A stretch of DNA of 64,000 nt, taken from Isoetes taiwanensis (Eukaryota; Streptophyta; Lycopodiopsida; Isoetales; Isoetaceae). Where the stretch lies: positions 124,001 to 188,000 of the forward strand of contig JAJEKV010000037.1 in NCBI GenBank assembly GCA_021234155.1, read 5' to 3'. Of this stretch, positions 45,860 to 57,147 are shown piece after piece (the stretch's first letter is position 1; every line of letters begins with the position of its first letter). Under the pieces are notes generated by a model that made no database searches, was not told the DNA's origin, and saw nothing but the letters and a program-made list of their open reading frames with translations. The position numbers and the translations under genes are program-made.

Positions 45860-45931
45860 GCCAATCTAGCATAGTGTTGAGTGTTCTTGGTCATCTTGCG
45901 TGACCCGTGTTCGATTCCACGGTATGCGAGG
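45860..45931 (+). pseudogene. psi20, decayed tRNA-Asp copy
   Basis: GGTCATCTTGCGTGACCCG then TGTTCGATTCCACGG. The B box is intact. Confidence 0.65.
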
Positions 45932-46025
45932 ATGTGTCTCCTTGTCCTATTCAAAGCCATATTTCGGCCGAGGCTGCAATTCCAAAGTATTTCATTGTCA
46001 CAATTGCGATTAGAATCTTGATCGT

Positions 46026-46095
46026 GTCGATGTAGTATAGTGGTGAGTATTCCTTTTATCATCTGCGGGTGACTAGGTTCGATCCGACATCGGCG
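46026..46095 (+). pseudogene. tRNA-Asp-like copy B20, arms altered
   Basis: The arm is CCTTTTATCATCTGCGGG. The T arm is ACTAGGTTCGATCCGA. The 3' acceptor CATCGGCG is intact. Confidence 0.6.
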
Positions 46096-47677
46096 CAATT
46101 TTGGCCTAACTTGTCCAAAATAATGCATATATTCAAAATCGAGATCTTATATTCAAAATGAACTAAAGATTCCTATTTAAGAGCGGTGGCGAGAGAAAAA
46201 AAGTTAGTATCCAGTTACGGGGATCGGCGGTGTCGACTAGTTCATCAAAACTATTTCAAGGACCTAGCTTTTAAGATATAGATAGCTTCCAATAAGGGCT
46301 TTGGATCTCAAGCTCGGGTAAACCATGCAGCGCAATTGTCGAAGAGCGGCATCCACTCGGATCAAAGGCTCTAGAAAAAGCAATGCCTTTCTTTGGAACC
46401 CTATTGCATAATTCTGATTGTACAAAGCGGTCGTCTTTGAGCCCTTGTTATGCTTCCATCCATTTCTCACACATGCGGATGGAATGCGGCAATTCTTGCA
46501 TTTGGGATTCGGCAACTAGATGCCCTGGCGGTTCCAGCGGGCAAAAATCACCTCCATCGGACCCCGGATGCGAGAGATATGCCAAAGCTGAAGTCAAGCT
46601 TCTAGTTATGGATGTCTCCGTGCCTTTATATTTGTTTCTTTTTTAGCGCACCTTTTAGGCGGTCATATTTGAGTGTGCTAGGAGGTCCCTTTCATTGCCT
46701 TGAGTGCTTACAGGAGGTTCCTTTCATTGCCTTGCTTTTTGCCTCCCTCTTCATTTGCCTTCACTTAGGTCCATGGGCTAATTCACCAAAAGTTCATATT
46801 TCATAACTAGTAATTAAGGGATGCGTTCTTTTGTCATATTCAAATCTGTAAATGTGGTGGCTGCAATGAGAAAAGTGTGCCAAGAATATGTTGTAGGATT
46901 CATTCATTCGGGCGTTTGAAGTATAATTTAACATGCATTCAATTGTGGGAGGGGGTCATCGAGCCATGTAAATCATTGATTGATTGCTCCAAGCCGAGCA
47001 ATGTGTTAGAGCACATCGCTTTGTATAATTTTTACGTAGGTCTTAGTAAAACAAAAGAATGATGTTAGTTGATATATATTTTTGGATGCAAAAGCAAATA
47101 TGTCTTATTCTAGAGTACCTAAGTTCGTATGTCTTCAATACCTAAGTTGTGGCGCTCTCAAAAGATGCAAGGCTTGGACGTTGTATATATAAAGTGACAA
47201 AAGTGACAAAGTAAGGGCTCAGGGAAAGGGCTAAAGTTCTTTACAAAAGGCCTTTATCCATGTAAGTACACCCTCCTTTCATACGATCCTTGTAGTTGTA
47301 GTTAGAGGAAAAGGACATGGCATATGTTGAAATCTAGAAGCAACATTTATATGCATATGCTAGAATCTAGAACCAGCATTTCTAAAAATTGTTCGCTTTT
47401 TAGGCTCTTTTATAATAACCATTATTAACGTTTTGTTAGAACCAACATTTCTATTCTTAAATGTGTTGCTCTTTGAGCTATCTAGCAAATTCTATTGCAT
47501 ATTGTTTAGTTGAGGAATTTTAGATTATTTTGGGCAATGTTTTCTTTAGTCAATGATAAGTATGATCAAATGGGTTATTTACAATCAAGAAGCTAAAAAA
47601 CGTTTTGAAAAGCGGAAGCAAACTTTCCTTATGAAATAATATTTTTTTCAATGTACAAATGTTCTTTTACTTTTTAA

Positions 47678-48213
47678 GATCCAGCTATCAGCTTGAAGAA
47701 CTGAGCCAAAATGTTACCAGAATGGAGAATGCACAAAACGCATTTAAGGTGATGCCAAGCATGGGAATGAAGATGCCTTGTCTCAGTTGCAATTGCCATG
47801 ATTGACACATAAGCGAATCATTTAGAACTCTGAAATATATCTAAGCCCTATATATCATGTTTGACAATGCTTTTTATCTAGAACATGGGATGTACAATGA
47901 GGTTTTGGAGGTGTCGGTCCAGATGAAGAAGTGTGGAAGCCCGACCCAAATGTTCTTACTTACACCTCCTTAATCCATGCATGCAAGATCGCGGGTAATA
48001 TGGTCATTTAGTGCATATAATTTGTGATCATTTTTAGATAATCATGGATAATCATGCGAGTCTTCAAGATCCACATGATCAAGCCCGAGTATTTGAAGAA
48101 ATGAAATCAAATGATATTCAGCAGATACATTGGCCTATTGTGCTCGTTTTGAAACCTTTAATGAAGGTGACCAAGCACATTCAACACTTGTGCTTGGCAG
48201 GAGGATGAAGTAA
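47678..48213 (+). pseudogene. PPR protein gene fragment (L5)
   Basis: The first piece matches L1 exactly around CAGCTATCAGCTTGAAGAAC. The middle piece has VQMKKCGS-type text interrupted at GAAGCCCGACCCAAATG, then LTYTSLIHACKIA. The last piece stops at 48211-48213. Confidence 0.7.
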
Positions 48214-48380
48214 GGAGAAGTCAAGTTAAATGAGACAGCATATGTGGAGCTCTTTCTTGCTTGCAGTAAGTATGTGTTTCCTTTCTAGTCACCAAGGGAG
48301 ATAGATACTTTGAGCTATTTCAAGATAAATAAAAATGTTAAGCTGAATATCGGTGGTGCATGACCAGGCAACAATGGTTT

Positions 48381-49045
48381 TCGTGCAATGATCATCGATG
48401 TTGCATCGGGCTTGTTATAATGTCTTTGCAAAGGTGTCCCTCTGCATTTGCTAATCCAATAGCATTTGCAATACCTTAGCAAGAAGACATGCAATAAAAT
48501 TAAAAAGAGGAGATCGCACATTTGAACAACAAAAAAGAGGACCATCAGTTACTTACCTATTGTGTGTCTCAAAGTTTCCAGGATGTGCTGGCGTGGTGCT
48601 CCCCATTGTCTAAATTGTTTTAATTGCTCCATCTAAAATACACCTGACGGTGGAAATATAATTAACAAATAGTTCTGCATGTGATGGTGACGGTGGAAAT
48701 ATAATTAGCAAATAGTTCTGCATGGTGATGAAAAATCAAATGGGAAAAATTTCTAAGTGAGAACATGCTAAAACATGCAAGACATTTCAACATTAAAACC
48801 ACAGCAATCCAATATCACCATCGGATAAGAACTTTTCCTAATTGATCAACCAAGAAACAGATACTTATAGAGACACTGTTGTAGTCTGCAAGATGTAATA
48901 ATGCATACTTAAGCATGCAACCATTACCAGATGACAGGCAGCTCATGTTCCATCAGCGTCTTCAGATTTAACATAGCCAGACATCATTGTAGTCCAGGTA
49001 TAAACACACACTTAATCATTGTGAAATATCAGATATGGATTTACC
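48381..49045 (-). pseudogene. Transketolase gene fragment (L5)
   Basis: The same blocks as L4 (QLKQFRQWGAPRQ, HTIG before GTAAGT, IANAIGLA, CMLKYALLHL). The 3'-most part (HYNK to DDHCT) is altered around TGTCTTTGCAAAGG on the + strand. Confidence 0.75.
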
Positions 49046-51364
49046 ATTGCAGTACATATTGATAATGGCATTCACATAAAGGATGCCTGGAGTGTTGCAG
49101 GCAACTCTGTATAGTAACACTTATAGTGATGCAGGTCAGAAAAATACTCTAAAGGCATGTCCTACTGTCTCACAGCAAGAAACTTTAGAGTTATGAATCT
49201 AGAACATGCAATTAACCCCCAGCAGTTCGATTCAACCTGCAAAAGCAAAGATCAAAAGTCAATGAGGAGATAGAGCCACTTATGACACTTGTGTTGTGAA
49301 GGCTAATCATAAATATACTTTCTTACCTCGGTGTTTAAGCAGGTCCACATCAATGTATTAGGATCTGAAGCATAATTTCTGGTCATTACCAGGTTGTTTG
49401 GGCACTTCCACATCAAGTTATATCGATTCTACCCTTAAATTCACCATTCATGGACCACTCCCCTTATGCCTTTTTGGCTCGTCCACGGGAAAATGGTCAA
49501 GCAGGGGATTATGACCAAGATTTGGGCTTTTCCGGTACAAATTTTGGGTACTGATGCCACTATGCCGATTTGGAGCCTTGCAGCGGTTTGAACACCAAAA
49601 TCTGAAACAGCGATTCCGCTTGCTTCAATCCGATGGAAAGGGTTTTCTCCGGTGTGCCAAAAGAAAATATAGGCAAAGACAATGGATGGGATCAAACTTC
49701 ATAGCTTTCAAAACGATTCTCCATGCAATAGGTTTTGGAGAGCAATGATCCCCAGAGCTTTCTAGCTTTACGGTTTTCATAGAGCTTTCTAGCTATGGTG
49801 GAAGAAACAACCTAGAATAAGTAAAGTGGCTCCCTCTGAAACCTTGTATTTGCACATAAGCCTTGATCCACGGAATGCAAAGATGAAAAATGTTAGGGTT
49901 TGGATATCCTGCATGAGAGATCTGAGGAGGCGATGGAAAAACGAGAACATAGGTACAAAAGCACCCAAAATGTTGAATTATATACAAAACACTTTTTACA
50001 ACTTACCAAATCCTGCATAAAGGGCCACTCTCAGAATCGAGGCTGTTAATTCCATTGCCTTCGAAGTCTTTTGTGGCTCAGATGGCACAAAAAGAATGTT
50101 CTTTGGTCCGCTATCGAGGAATAAGAGGCAATCCATAGCAAATAAAGTTCCTACCTCAAAACAATAACTGATCCCGGCCCGTTTGCTCAAGATGCAGCTT
50201 CGAACCATCTGTTCACTTTGTTTGTTTCTTCCATTCTCATTGAATGAACTCGTAACTTTGAATGGCACAACATGCCCTATCATGAGCACTTTTTTGGAAC
50301 AAAGGAGAATCTGCACAACTTTCTAATGCATGTGCTTCAAGCGAGCAGGAATACGACAACCTTCCAGCACGGTCGCCTTAAAGCTACAACCACCAGTTCA
50401 CCATCACCCATTTCGGCATCAACCTTATAAGGACTTATCATCTTTCGTAGAGCAGGCTTCTATCTGATAGAAAATCTGTGAATAAAGCCATGTGTACGTC
50501 GGCCTTAAGCAATTCAAAGCTCGTTCTGCATGTAATATTCTAGGCTTGCTGCTCAGCCATGATCAAACCTTCATTCCAGACTCTGATCTGTGAATAAAGC
50601 CATATGTGTAGGCGGGTGTGTAGGTCGGCCTTAAGCAACTCAAATCTCTATCTGCATATAGTATTACGGGCTTGCTTTGCTCATCCATGATCAAACCCTT
50701 CATTTCGGACTCGATTTCTACTTATATAGCGGGTTTCTGAGGCGAAGACGAAAGAAAAATAGGGGTGTCTCCAGAACATGAAAGAACAGTGCATAAGCCG
50801 AAGAGAGGTCAAAAACCCTAACCCCAATACTTTGTTGCCAGGCATAAAAGGAAATTGTAGCAAAGCAGCTCCATAGCAAGCACCAAGGGTTCTGAAACTC
50901 TGTTCCAGCAAAAGAGACAGTGTTTTTAAGCTCACTATTTTTATCAGATAATAAGCCAAACATGAATGGTCGAAGTTTCTAGGCTAGTGACGTTGCAGTA
51001 ATCATAATTTTGTTGGCTATACAACTGCTTAAGCTTCCAATCTTCTGTCTCAAGAAGAGGTGTCTCCTGCCGGAGCCGGAAACTCAAAACACTTCGAGAA
51101 ATGGCGCTCAAAAGAAATTTTTTGGTGTATAAAAAGGTTATGGATCGGTGCCGTCTAAGTTTAGGGCAAATTACATCCCGACCCTCGAAATTAATATCAA
51201 TCTGCACCGTTAAAATTAGGGCGTGGTCCATTACTTGCACTAAAACATTATAATATAAGATTCGTCATCAAGGGATGCCTCCTTGTCATATTCAAAGCTA
51301 TATTTTGACGAGCCGATACTTCAATAATATTCTCTTGTCACAAATGCTCTTAAGTTTTCATCAT

Positions 51365-51436
51365 GTCGATGTAGTATAGTGGTGAGTATTCCCTTTGTCA
51401 GCTTGGGTGACCCGGGTTCGATCCCCGGCATCGGCG
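51365..51436 (+). tRNA. tRNA-Asp(GUC): tRNA-Asp copy A20, anticodon stem scrambled
   Basis: 72 nt with perfect acceptor, D arm and T arm. The anticodon arm CCCTTTGTCAGCTTGGG keeps TTGTCA but stem bases disagree. Because the length is exact and only this GC-rich arm differs, a consensus error is plausible. Confidence 0.7.
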
Positions 51437-51564
51437 TGATTTTTGTTCTATCTCGCCTAGTGCATATCTTTCCAAAGTGTAGCACATGAATATGACTCCC
51501 ACCCCTTAAAAGCTGTGTGTTATGACTCCTACCCCCTTCAAAGTTGTGTTAGAGTTTCTATAAT

Positions 51565-51634
51565 GCCAATCTCGCATAGTGTTGAGTGTTCTTGGTCATG
51601 CCGTGACCGTGTTCGATTCCACCGGTATGCGAGG
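51565..51634 (+). pseudogene. psi21, decayed tRNA-Asp copy
   Basis: GGTCATGCCGTGACCGTG then TTCGATTCCACCGG. Confidence 0.65.
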
Positions 51635-51728
51635 ATGTGTCTCCTTGTCCTATTCAAAGCCATATTTAAATGAGGCTGCAATTCCAAAGTATTTCATTGT
51701 CACAATTGCGATTAGAATCTTGATCGTA

Positions 51729-51796
51729 ATCGATGTAGTATAGTGGTGAGTATTCCCTTTGTCCAGCGGGTGACCGGGTTCGATCCGGCATCGGCG
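51729..51796 (+). pseudogene. tRNA-Asp-like copy B21, arms altered
   Basis: The first base is A in place of G (TAATCGATG). The arm is CCCTTTGTCCAGCGGG. The T arm 3' strand is short (GATCCGG). The T run is T6. Confidence 0.6.
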
Positions 51797-52616
51797 CAAT
51801 TTTTTGGCTAACTTGTCCAAAATAATGCATATATTCAAAATCGAGATCTTATATTCAAAATGAACTAAAAGATTCCTATTTAAGAGGCGGTGGCGAGAGA
51901 AAAAAGTTAGTATCAGATTACAGGGGATCGGCGGTGTCGACTAGTTCATCAAAACTATTTCAAGGACCTAGCTTTTAAGATATAGATAGCTTCCAACCCA
52001 ACCGGGCTTTGGATCTCAAGCTCGGGTAAACCATGGCAAGCGCAATTGTCGAAGGCGGCATCCACTCGGATCAAAAGGCTCTAGAAAAAGCAATGCCTTT
52101 CTTTGGAACCCTATTGCATAGTTACGATTGTACAAAGCGGTCGTCTTTGAGCCCTTGTTATGCTTCCATCCATTTCTCACACATGCGGATGGATGCGGCA
52201 ATTACCCGCTGGGATTCGGCAACTAGATGCCCACGGCGGTTCCAGCGGACAAAAATCACCTCCATCGGACGGCGGATGCGAGAGATATGCCAAAGCTGAA
52301 GTCAAGCTTCTAGTTATGGATGTCTCAGGTGCCTTTATATTTGTTTCTTTTTTAAGCGCACCTTTTAGGAGTCATATTTGAGTGCTAGGAGGTCCCTTTC
52401 ATTGCCTTGAGTGCTAAAAGGAGGTTCCTTTCATTGCCTTGCTTTTTGCCTCCCTCTTCATTTGCCTTCACTTAGGTCCATGGGCTAATTCACCAAAAGT
52501 TCATATTTCATAATTCGTCATCAAGGGATGCCTCCTTGTCATATTCAAAGCTATATTTTGGCGAGCGATACTTCAATAATATTCTCTTGTCACAAATGCT
52601 CTTAAGTTTTCATCAT

Positions 52617-52687
52617 GTCGATGTAGTATAGTGGTGAGTATTTCCTTTGTCCGCTTGGGTGACCGGGTTCGATCCCCGGCATCGGCG
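52617..52687 (+). tRNA. tRNA-Asp(GUC): tRNA-Asp copy A21, anticodon stem scrambled
   Basis: 71 nt. The acceptor and T loop are intact (GGGTTCGATCCCCGG, CATCGGCG), one C missing before the T stem. The arm TCCTTTGTCCGCTTGGG retains TTGTC. Confidence 0.65.
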
Positions 52688-52816
52688 TGATTTTTTGTTC
52701 TATCTCGCCTAGTGCATATCTTTCCAAAGTGTAGCACATGAATATGACTCCCACCCCTTAAAAAGGCGTGTGTTATGACTCCTACCCCTTCAAAGTTGTG
52801 TTAGAGTTTCTATAAT

Positions 52817-52890
52817 GCCAATCTCGCATAGTGTTGAGTGTTCTTGGTCATCTTGCGTGACCGTGTTCGATTCCACCACCACATACGAGG
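52817..52890 (+). pseudogene. psi22, decayed tRNA-Asp copy
   Basis: GGTCATCTTGCGTGACCG then TGTTCGATTCC. The acceptor region reads CCACATACGAGG. Confidence 0.65.
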
Positions 52891-52984
52891 ATCGTCTCCT
52901 TGTCCTATTCAAAGCCATATTTCGGCGCAGGCTGCAATTCCAAAGTATTTCGTTGTCACAATTGCGATTAGAATCTTCGATCGT

Positions 52985-53053
52985 GTCGATGTAGTATAGT
53001 GGTGAGTATTCCCGCCTTTGTCGCGGGTGACCGGTTCGATCCCGGCATCGGCA
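52985..53053 (+). pseudogene. tRNA-Asp-like copy B22, loop and T stem shortened
   Basis: The arm CCCGCCTTTGTCGCGGG has GTC and mostly correct stem bases. The T stem has lost bases on both strands (CCGGTTCGATCCCGG). Position 73 is A (CATCGGCA). Confidence 0.6.
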
Positions 53054-53867
53054 CAATTTTTGGCTAACTTGTCCAAAATAATGCATATATTCAAAATCGA
53101 GATCTTATATTCAAAATGAACTAAAAGATTCCTATTTAAGAGGCGGTGCGAGAGAAAAAAGTTAGTATCGGATTACAGGGGGGATCGGCGGTGTAAACTA
53201 GTTCATCAAAACTATTTCAAGGACCTAGCTTTTTTAAAATATAGATAGCTTCCAACCCAACCGGGCTTTGGATCTCAAGCTCCGGGTAAACCATGGCAAT
53301 GCAATTGTCGAAGACAGCATCCACTCAGATCAAAAGGCTCTAGAAAAAGCAATGCCTTTCTTTGGAACCCTATTGCATAGTTCACGATTGTACAAAGCGG
53401 TCGTCTTTGAGCCCTTGTTATGCTTCCATCCATTTCTCACACATGCGGATGGAATGCGGTAATTGCCATGGGATTCGGCAACTAGATGACGACGGTTCCA
53501 GCGGAGCAAAAATCACCTCCATCGGACCCGCGGATGAGAGATATGCCAAAGCGAAGTCAAGCTTCTAGTTATGGATGTCTCCGTGCCTTTAAATTTGTTT
53601 CTTTTTTAGCGCACCTTTTAGGTGGTCATATTTGAGTGCTTCTAGGAGGTCCCTTTCATTGCCTTGAGTGGGAGGTTCCTTTCATTGCCTTGCTTTTGCC
53701 TCCCTCTTCATTTGCCTTCACTTAGGTCCATGGGCTAATTCACCAAAAGTTCATATTTCATAATTCGTCATCAAGGGATGCCTCCTTGTCATATTCAAAG
53801 CTATATTTTGACGAGCCGATACTTCAATAATATTCTCTTGTCACAAATGCTCTTAAGTTTTCATCAT

Positions 53868-53939
53868 GTCGATGTAGTATAGTGGTGAGTATTCCTGCCT
53901 GTCACGCGGGTGACCCGGGTTCGATCCCCGGCATCGGCG
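53868..53939 (+). tRNA. tRNA-Asp(GUC): tRNA-Asp(GUC) copy A22, one substitution
   Basis: 72 nt. Identical to the perfect copies except for T in place of C in the 5' strand of the anticodon stem (CCTGC), where T can still pair with G. A TGATTTTTG terminator follows. Likely functional. Confidence 0.93.
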
Positions 53940-53994
53940 TGATTTTTGTTCTATCTCGCCTAGTGCATATCTTTCCAAAGTGTAGCACATGAAT

Positions 53995-54055
53995 ATGACT
54001 CCCACCCCTTAAAAGCTGTGTGTTATGACTCCTACCCCCTTCAAAGTTGTGTTAG
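53995..54055 (+). repeat. 30-bp tandem duplication between A22 and psi23
   Basis: 53995-54024 starts ATGACTCCCACCCCTTAAAAG and 54025-54055 starts ATGACTCCTACCCCCTTCAAAG. Both end in GTGTT, so the segment is an old tandem duplication. It is present in nearly all short units, and the unit-8 and unit-24 insertions broke its first half. Confidence 0.75.
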
Positions 54056-54067
54056 AGTTTCTATAAT

Positions 54068-54140
54068 GCCAATCTCGCATAGTGTTGAGTGTTCTTGGTC
54101 ATGCCGGCGACCCGTGTTCGATTCCACCAGCGCACGAGGA
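54068..54140 (+). pseudogene. psi23, decayed tRNA-Asp copy
   Basis: One of the clearest: GGTCATGCCGGCGACCCG, then TGTTCGATTCCACC. D-arm CATAGTGTTGAG and GTC align to copy A22 without large gaps. Confidence 0.7.
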
Positions 54141-54233
54141 TGTGTCTCCTTGTCCTATTCAAAGCCATATTTCGACGAGGCTGCAATTCCAAAGTATTTC
54201 ATTGTCACAATTGCGATTAGAATCTTCGATCGT

Positions 54234-54304
54234 GTCGATGTAGTATAGTGGTGAGTATTCCCTTTATCCGCGTGGGTGACCGGGTTCGATCCCCGGCATC
54301 GGCG
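54234..54304 (+). tRNA. tRNA-Asp(GUC): tRNA-Asp copy B23, anticodon arm scrambled
   Basis: 71 nt. The acceptor is perfect and the T arm is GGGTTCGATCCCCGG, one C short upstream. The arm CCCTTTATCCGCGTGGG lacks GTC. Confidence 0.6.
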
Positions 54305-55775
54305 CAATTTTTGGCCTAACTTGTCCAAAATAATGCATATATTCAAAATCGAGATCTTATATTCAAAATGAACTAAAAGATTCCTATTTAAGAGGCGGTG
54401 GCGAGAAAAGAAGTTAGTATCAGATTACAAGGGGGATCGTGATTGTCGACTAGTTCATCAAAACTATTTCAAGGACCTAGCTTTTAAGATATAGATAGCT
54501 TCCAACCCAACCGGGCTTTGGATCTCAAGCTCCGGGTAAACCATGGCAGCATAATTAGCCCTTGTTATGCTTCCATCCATTTCTCACACATGCGGATGGA
54601 ATGCGGCAATTCTTTGGAACCCATTTGGGATTCGGCAACTAGATGCCCCTGGCCGGTTCCAAGCGGGCAAAAATCACCTCCATCGGACCGGATCTTGAGA
54701 GATATGCCAAGCTGAAGTCAAGCTTCTAGTTATGGATGTCTCCGTGCCTTTAAATTTGTTTCTTTTTAGCGCACCTTTTAGGCAGATCATATTTGAGTGC
54801 TTTAGGAGGTCCCTTTCATTGCCTTGAGTGCTTACGGAGGTTCCTTTCATTGCCTTGCTTTTTGCCTCCCTCTTCATTTGCCTTCACTTAGGTCCATGGG
54901 CTAATTCACCAAAAGTTCATATTTCATAACTAGTAATGGTAAGGGATTCTTTGGTCAATTCTGTAAATGTGGTTTTGCAATGAGAAAAGTGTGCCAAGAA
55001 TATGTTGTAGGATTCATTCATTCAGGCGTTGACGAAGTATAATTTAACATGCATTCAATTGTGGGAGGGGTCATCGAGCCATGTAAATCATTGATTGATT
55101 GCTCCAACTGAGCAATGTGTTAGAGCACATCGCCTGTATAATTTTCTGTAGGTGCCGTAAAACAAAAGAATGATGTTAGTTGATATATATTTTTGGATGC
55201 AAAAGCAAATATGTCTTATTCTAGAGTACCTAAGTTCGTATGTCTTCAATACCTAAGTTGTGGCGCTCTCCGAATGCAAGGCTTGGACGTTGTATATATA
55301 AAAGTGACAAAAGTAAGGGCTCGAAAGGGCTAAAGTTCTTTACAAAAGGCCTTTATCCATGTAAGTACACCCTCCTTTCATACGATCCTTGTAGTTGTAG
55401 TTAGAGGAAAAGGACATGGCATATGTTGAAATCTAGAAGCAACATTTATATGCATATGCTAGAATCTAGAACCAGCATTTCTAAAAATTGTTCCGCTTTA
55501 GGCTCTTTTTATAATAACCATTATTAACGTTTTGTTAGAACCAACATTTCTATTCTTAAATGTGTTGCTCTTTGAGCTATCTAGCAAATTCTATTGCATA
55601 TTGTTTAGTTGAGGAATTTTAGATTATTTTGGGCAATGTTTTTCTTTAGTCCAATGATAAGTATGATCAAATGGGTTATTTACAATCAAGAAGCTAAAAA
55701 CGTTTTGAAAGAGCGAAGCAAACTTTCCTTATGAAATAATATTTTTCAATGTACAAATGTTCTTTTACTTTTTAA

Positions 55776-56310
55776 GATCCATTTATCGGCTTGAAGGCTG
55801 AGCAAAATGTTACCAGAATGGAGAATGCACAAAACGCATTTAAGGTGATGCCAAGCATGGGAATGAAGATGCCTTGTCTCAGTTGCAATTGCCATGATTG
55901 ACACATAAGCGAATCATTTAGAACTCTGAAATATATCTCCGCCCTATATATCATGTACTGACAATGCTTTTTTTATCTAGAACATGGGATGTACAATGAA
56001 AATTTGGAGGTGTCGGTCGGATGAAGAAGTGTGGAAGCCAGCCAAATGTTCTTACTTACACCTCCTTAATCCATGCATGCAAGATCGCAGGTAATATGGT
56101 CATTTAGTGCATATAATTTGTGATCATTTTTAGATAATCATGCCCGATAATCATGCCCGTCTTCAAGATCACATGATCAAGCCGGTATTTGAAGAAATGA
56201 AATCAAATGATATTCCATGAGGATACATTGGCCTATTGTGCTCGTTTGAAACCTTTAATGAAGGTGACCAAGCACATTCAACACTTGTGCTTGGCAGGAG
56301 GATGAAGTAA
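55776..56310 (+). pseudogene. PPR protein gene fragment (L6)
   Basis: The middle piece reads KKCGSQPNVLTYTSLIHACK then IA before the GT donor. The last piece keeps FEEMKSNDIP, has a one-base loss in the FETFNE region, and stops at 56308-56310. Confidence 0.7.
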
Positions 56311-56481
56311 GGAGAAGTCAAGTTAAATGAGACAGCATATGTGGAGCTCTTTCTTGCTTGCAGTAAGTATGTGTTTCCTTTCTAGTCACCAAGGGAGATA
56401 GATACTTTTGAGCTATTTCAAGATAAATAAAAATGTTAGCGAATATCGATGAAGTGCATCTGACCGGGCAACAATGGTTTT

Positions 56482-57147
56482 TCGTGCAATGATCATCGAT
56501 CATTTGCATCGGGCTTGTTATAATGTCTTGCAAAGGTGTCCCTCTGCATTTTGCTAATCCAATAGCATTTGCAATACCTTAGCAAGAAGACATGCAATAA
56601 AATTAAAGAGAGAGGAGAATCTTGCACATTTGAACAACAAAAAAGAGGACCATCGGTTACTTACCTATTGTGTGTCTCAAAGTTTCGGGATGTCTTTGGC
56701 GTGGTGCTCCCCATTGTCTAAATTGTTTTAATTGCTCCATCTAAAATACACGGCGGTGGAAATATAATTAACAAATAGTTCTGCATGTGATGGTGGCGGT
56801 GGAAATATAATTAGCAAATAGTTACGCATGGTGATGAAAAATCAAATGGGAAAAATTTCTAAGTGAGAACATGCTAAAACATGCAAGACATTTCAACATT
56901 AAAACCCACGACAATCCAATATCACCATCGGATAAGAACTTTTCCTAATTGATCAACCAAGAAGCGGATACTTATAGAACCTTTTTGTAGTGCAAAGATG
57001 TAATAATGCATACTTAAGCATGCAACCATTACCGGATAATGATGACTCATGTTCCATCGGCGTCTTAAATTTAACATAGCCGGACATCATTGTAGTCGGT
57101 ATAAACACACACTTAATCATTGTGAAATATCGGATATGGATTTACCA
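56482..57147 (-). pseudogene. Transketolase gene fragment (L6)
   Basis: MEQLKQFRQWGAPRQ is kept, with a GTAAGT donor after HTIG. IANAIGL follows. The AAAEGHLAA part is altered by TTTTGC in place of GCTGC. The CMLKYALL block is present near 57000-57030. Confidence 0.72.

Larger units (their letters stand above)
45556..46805 (+). repeat. Single short unit between L4 and L5
   Basis: A-psi-B and spacer, carrying the perfect tRNA A19. In the spacer (46096-46805), TTCTTGCATTTGGGATTCGG replaces the usual text around the GGGATTCGGCAACTAG word. No gene. Confidence 0.9.
46806..51260 (+). repeat. Cassette L5
   Basis: Full length (about 4.45 kb), very close to L4 and L1. The left end is slightly mixed (TAATTAAGGGATGCG has short-unit words). 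46806-47677 and 49046-51260 hold no gene I recognise. The TATAAAAG word of L1 is TATAAAAAGG here. Confidence 0.88.
51261..54929 (+). repeat. Short-unit array, 3 units (A20-B23) between L5 and L6
   Basis: A-to-A spacings are 1252 and 1251 bp. Spacers hold no recognised gene. The last one (54305-54929) lacks about 110 bp between CCATGGCAGCATAATT and AGCCCTTGTTATGC. This L-three units-L block has the same order as L1-units 1 to 3-L2. Confidence 0.9.
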
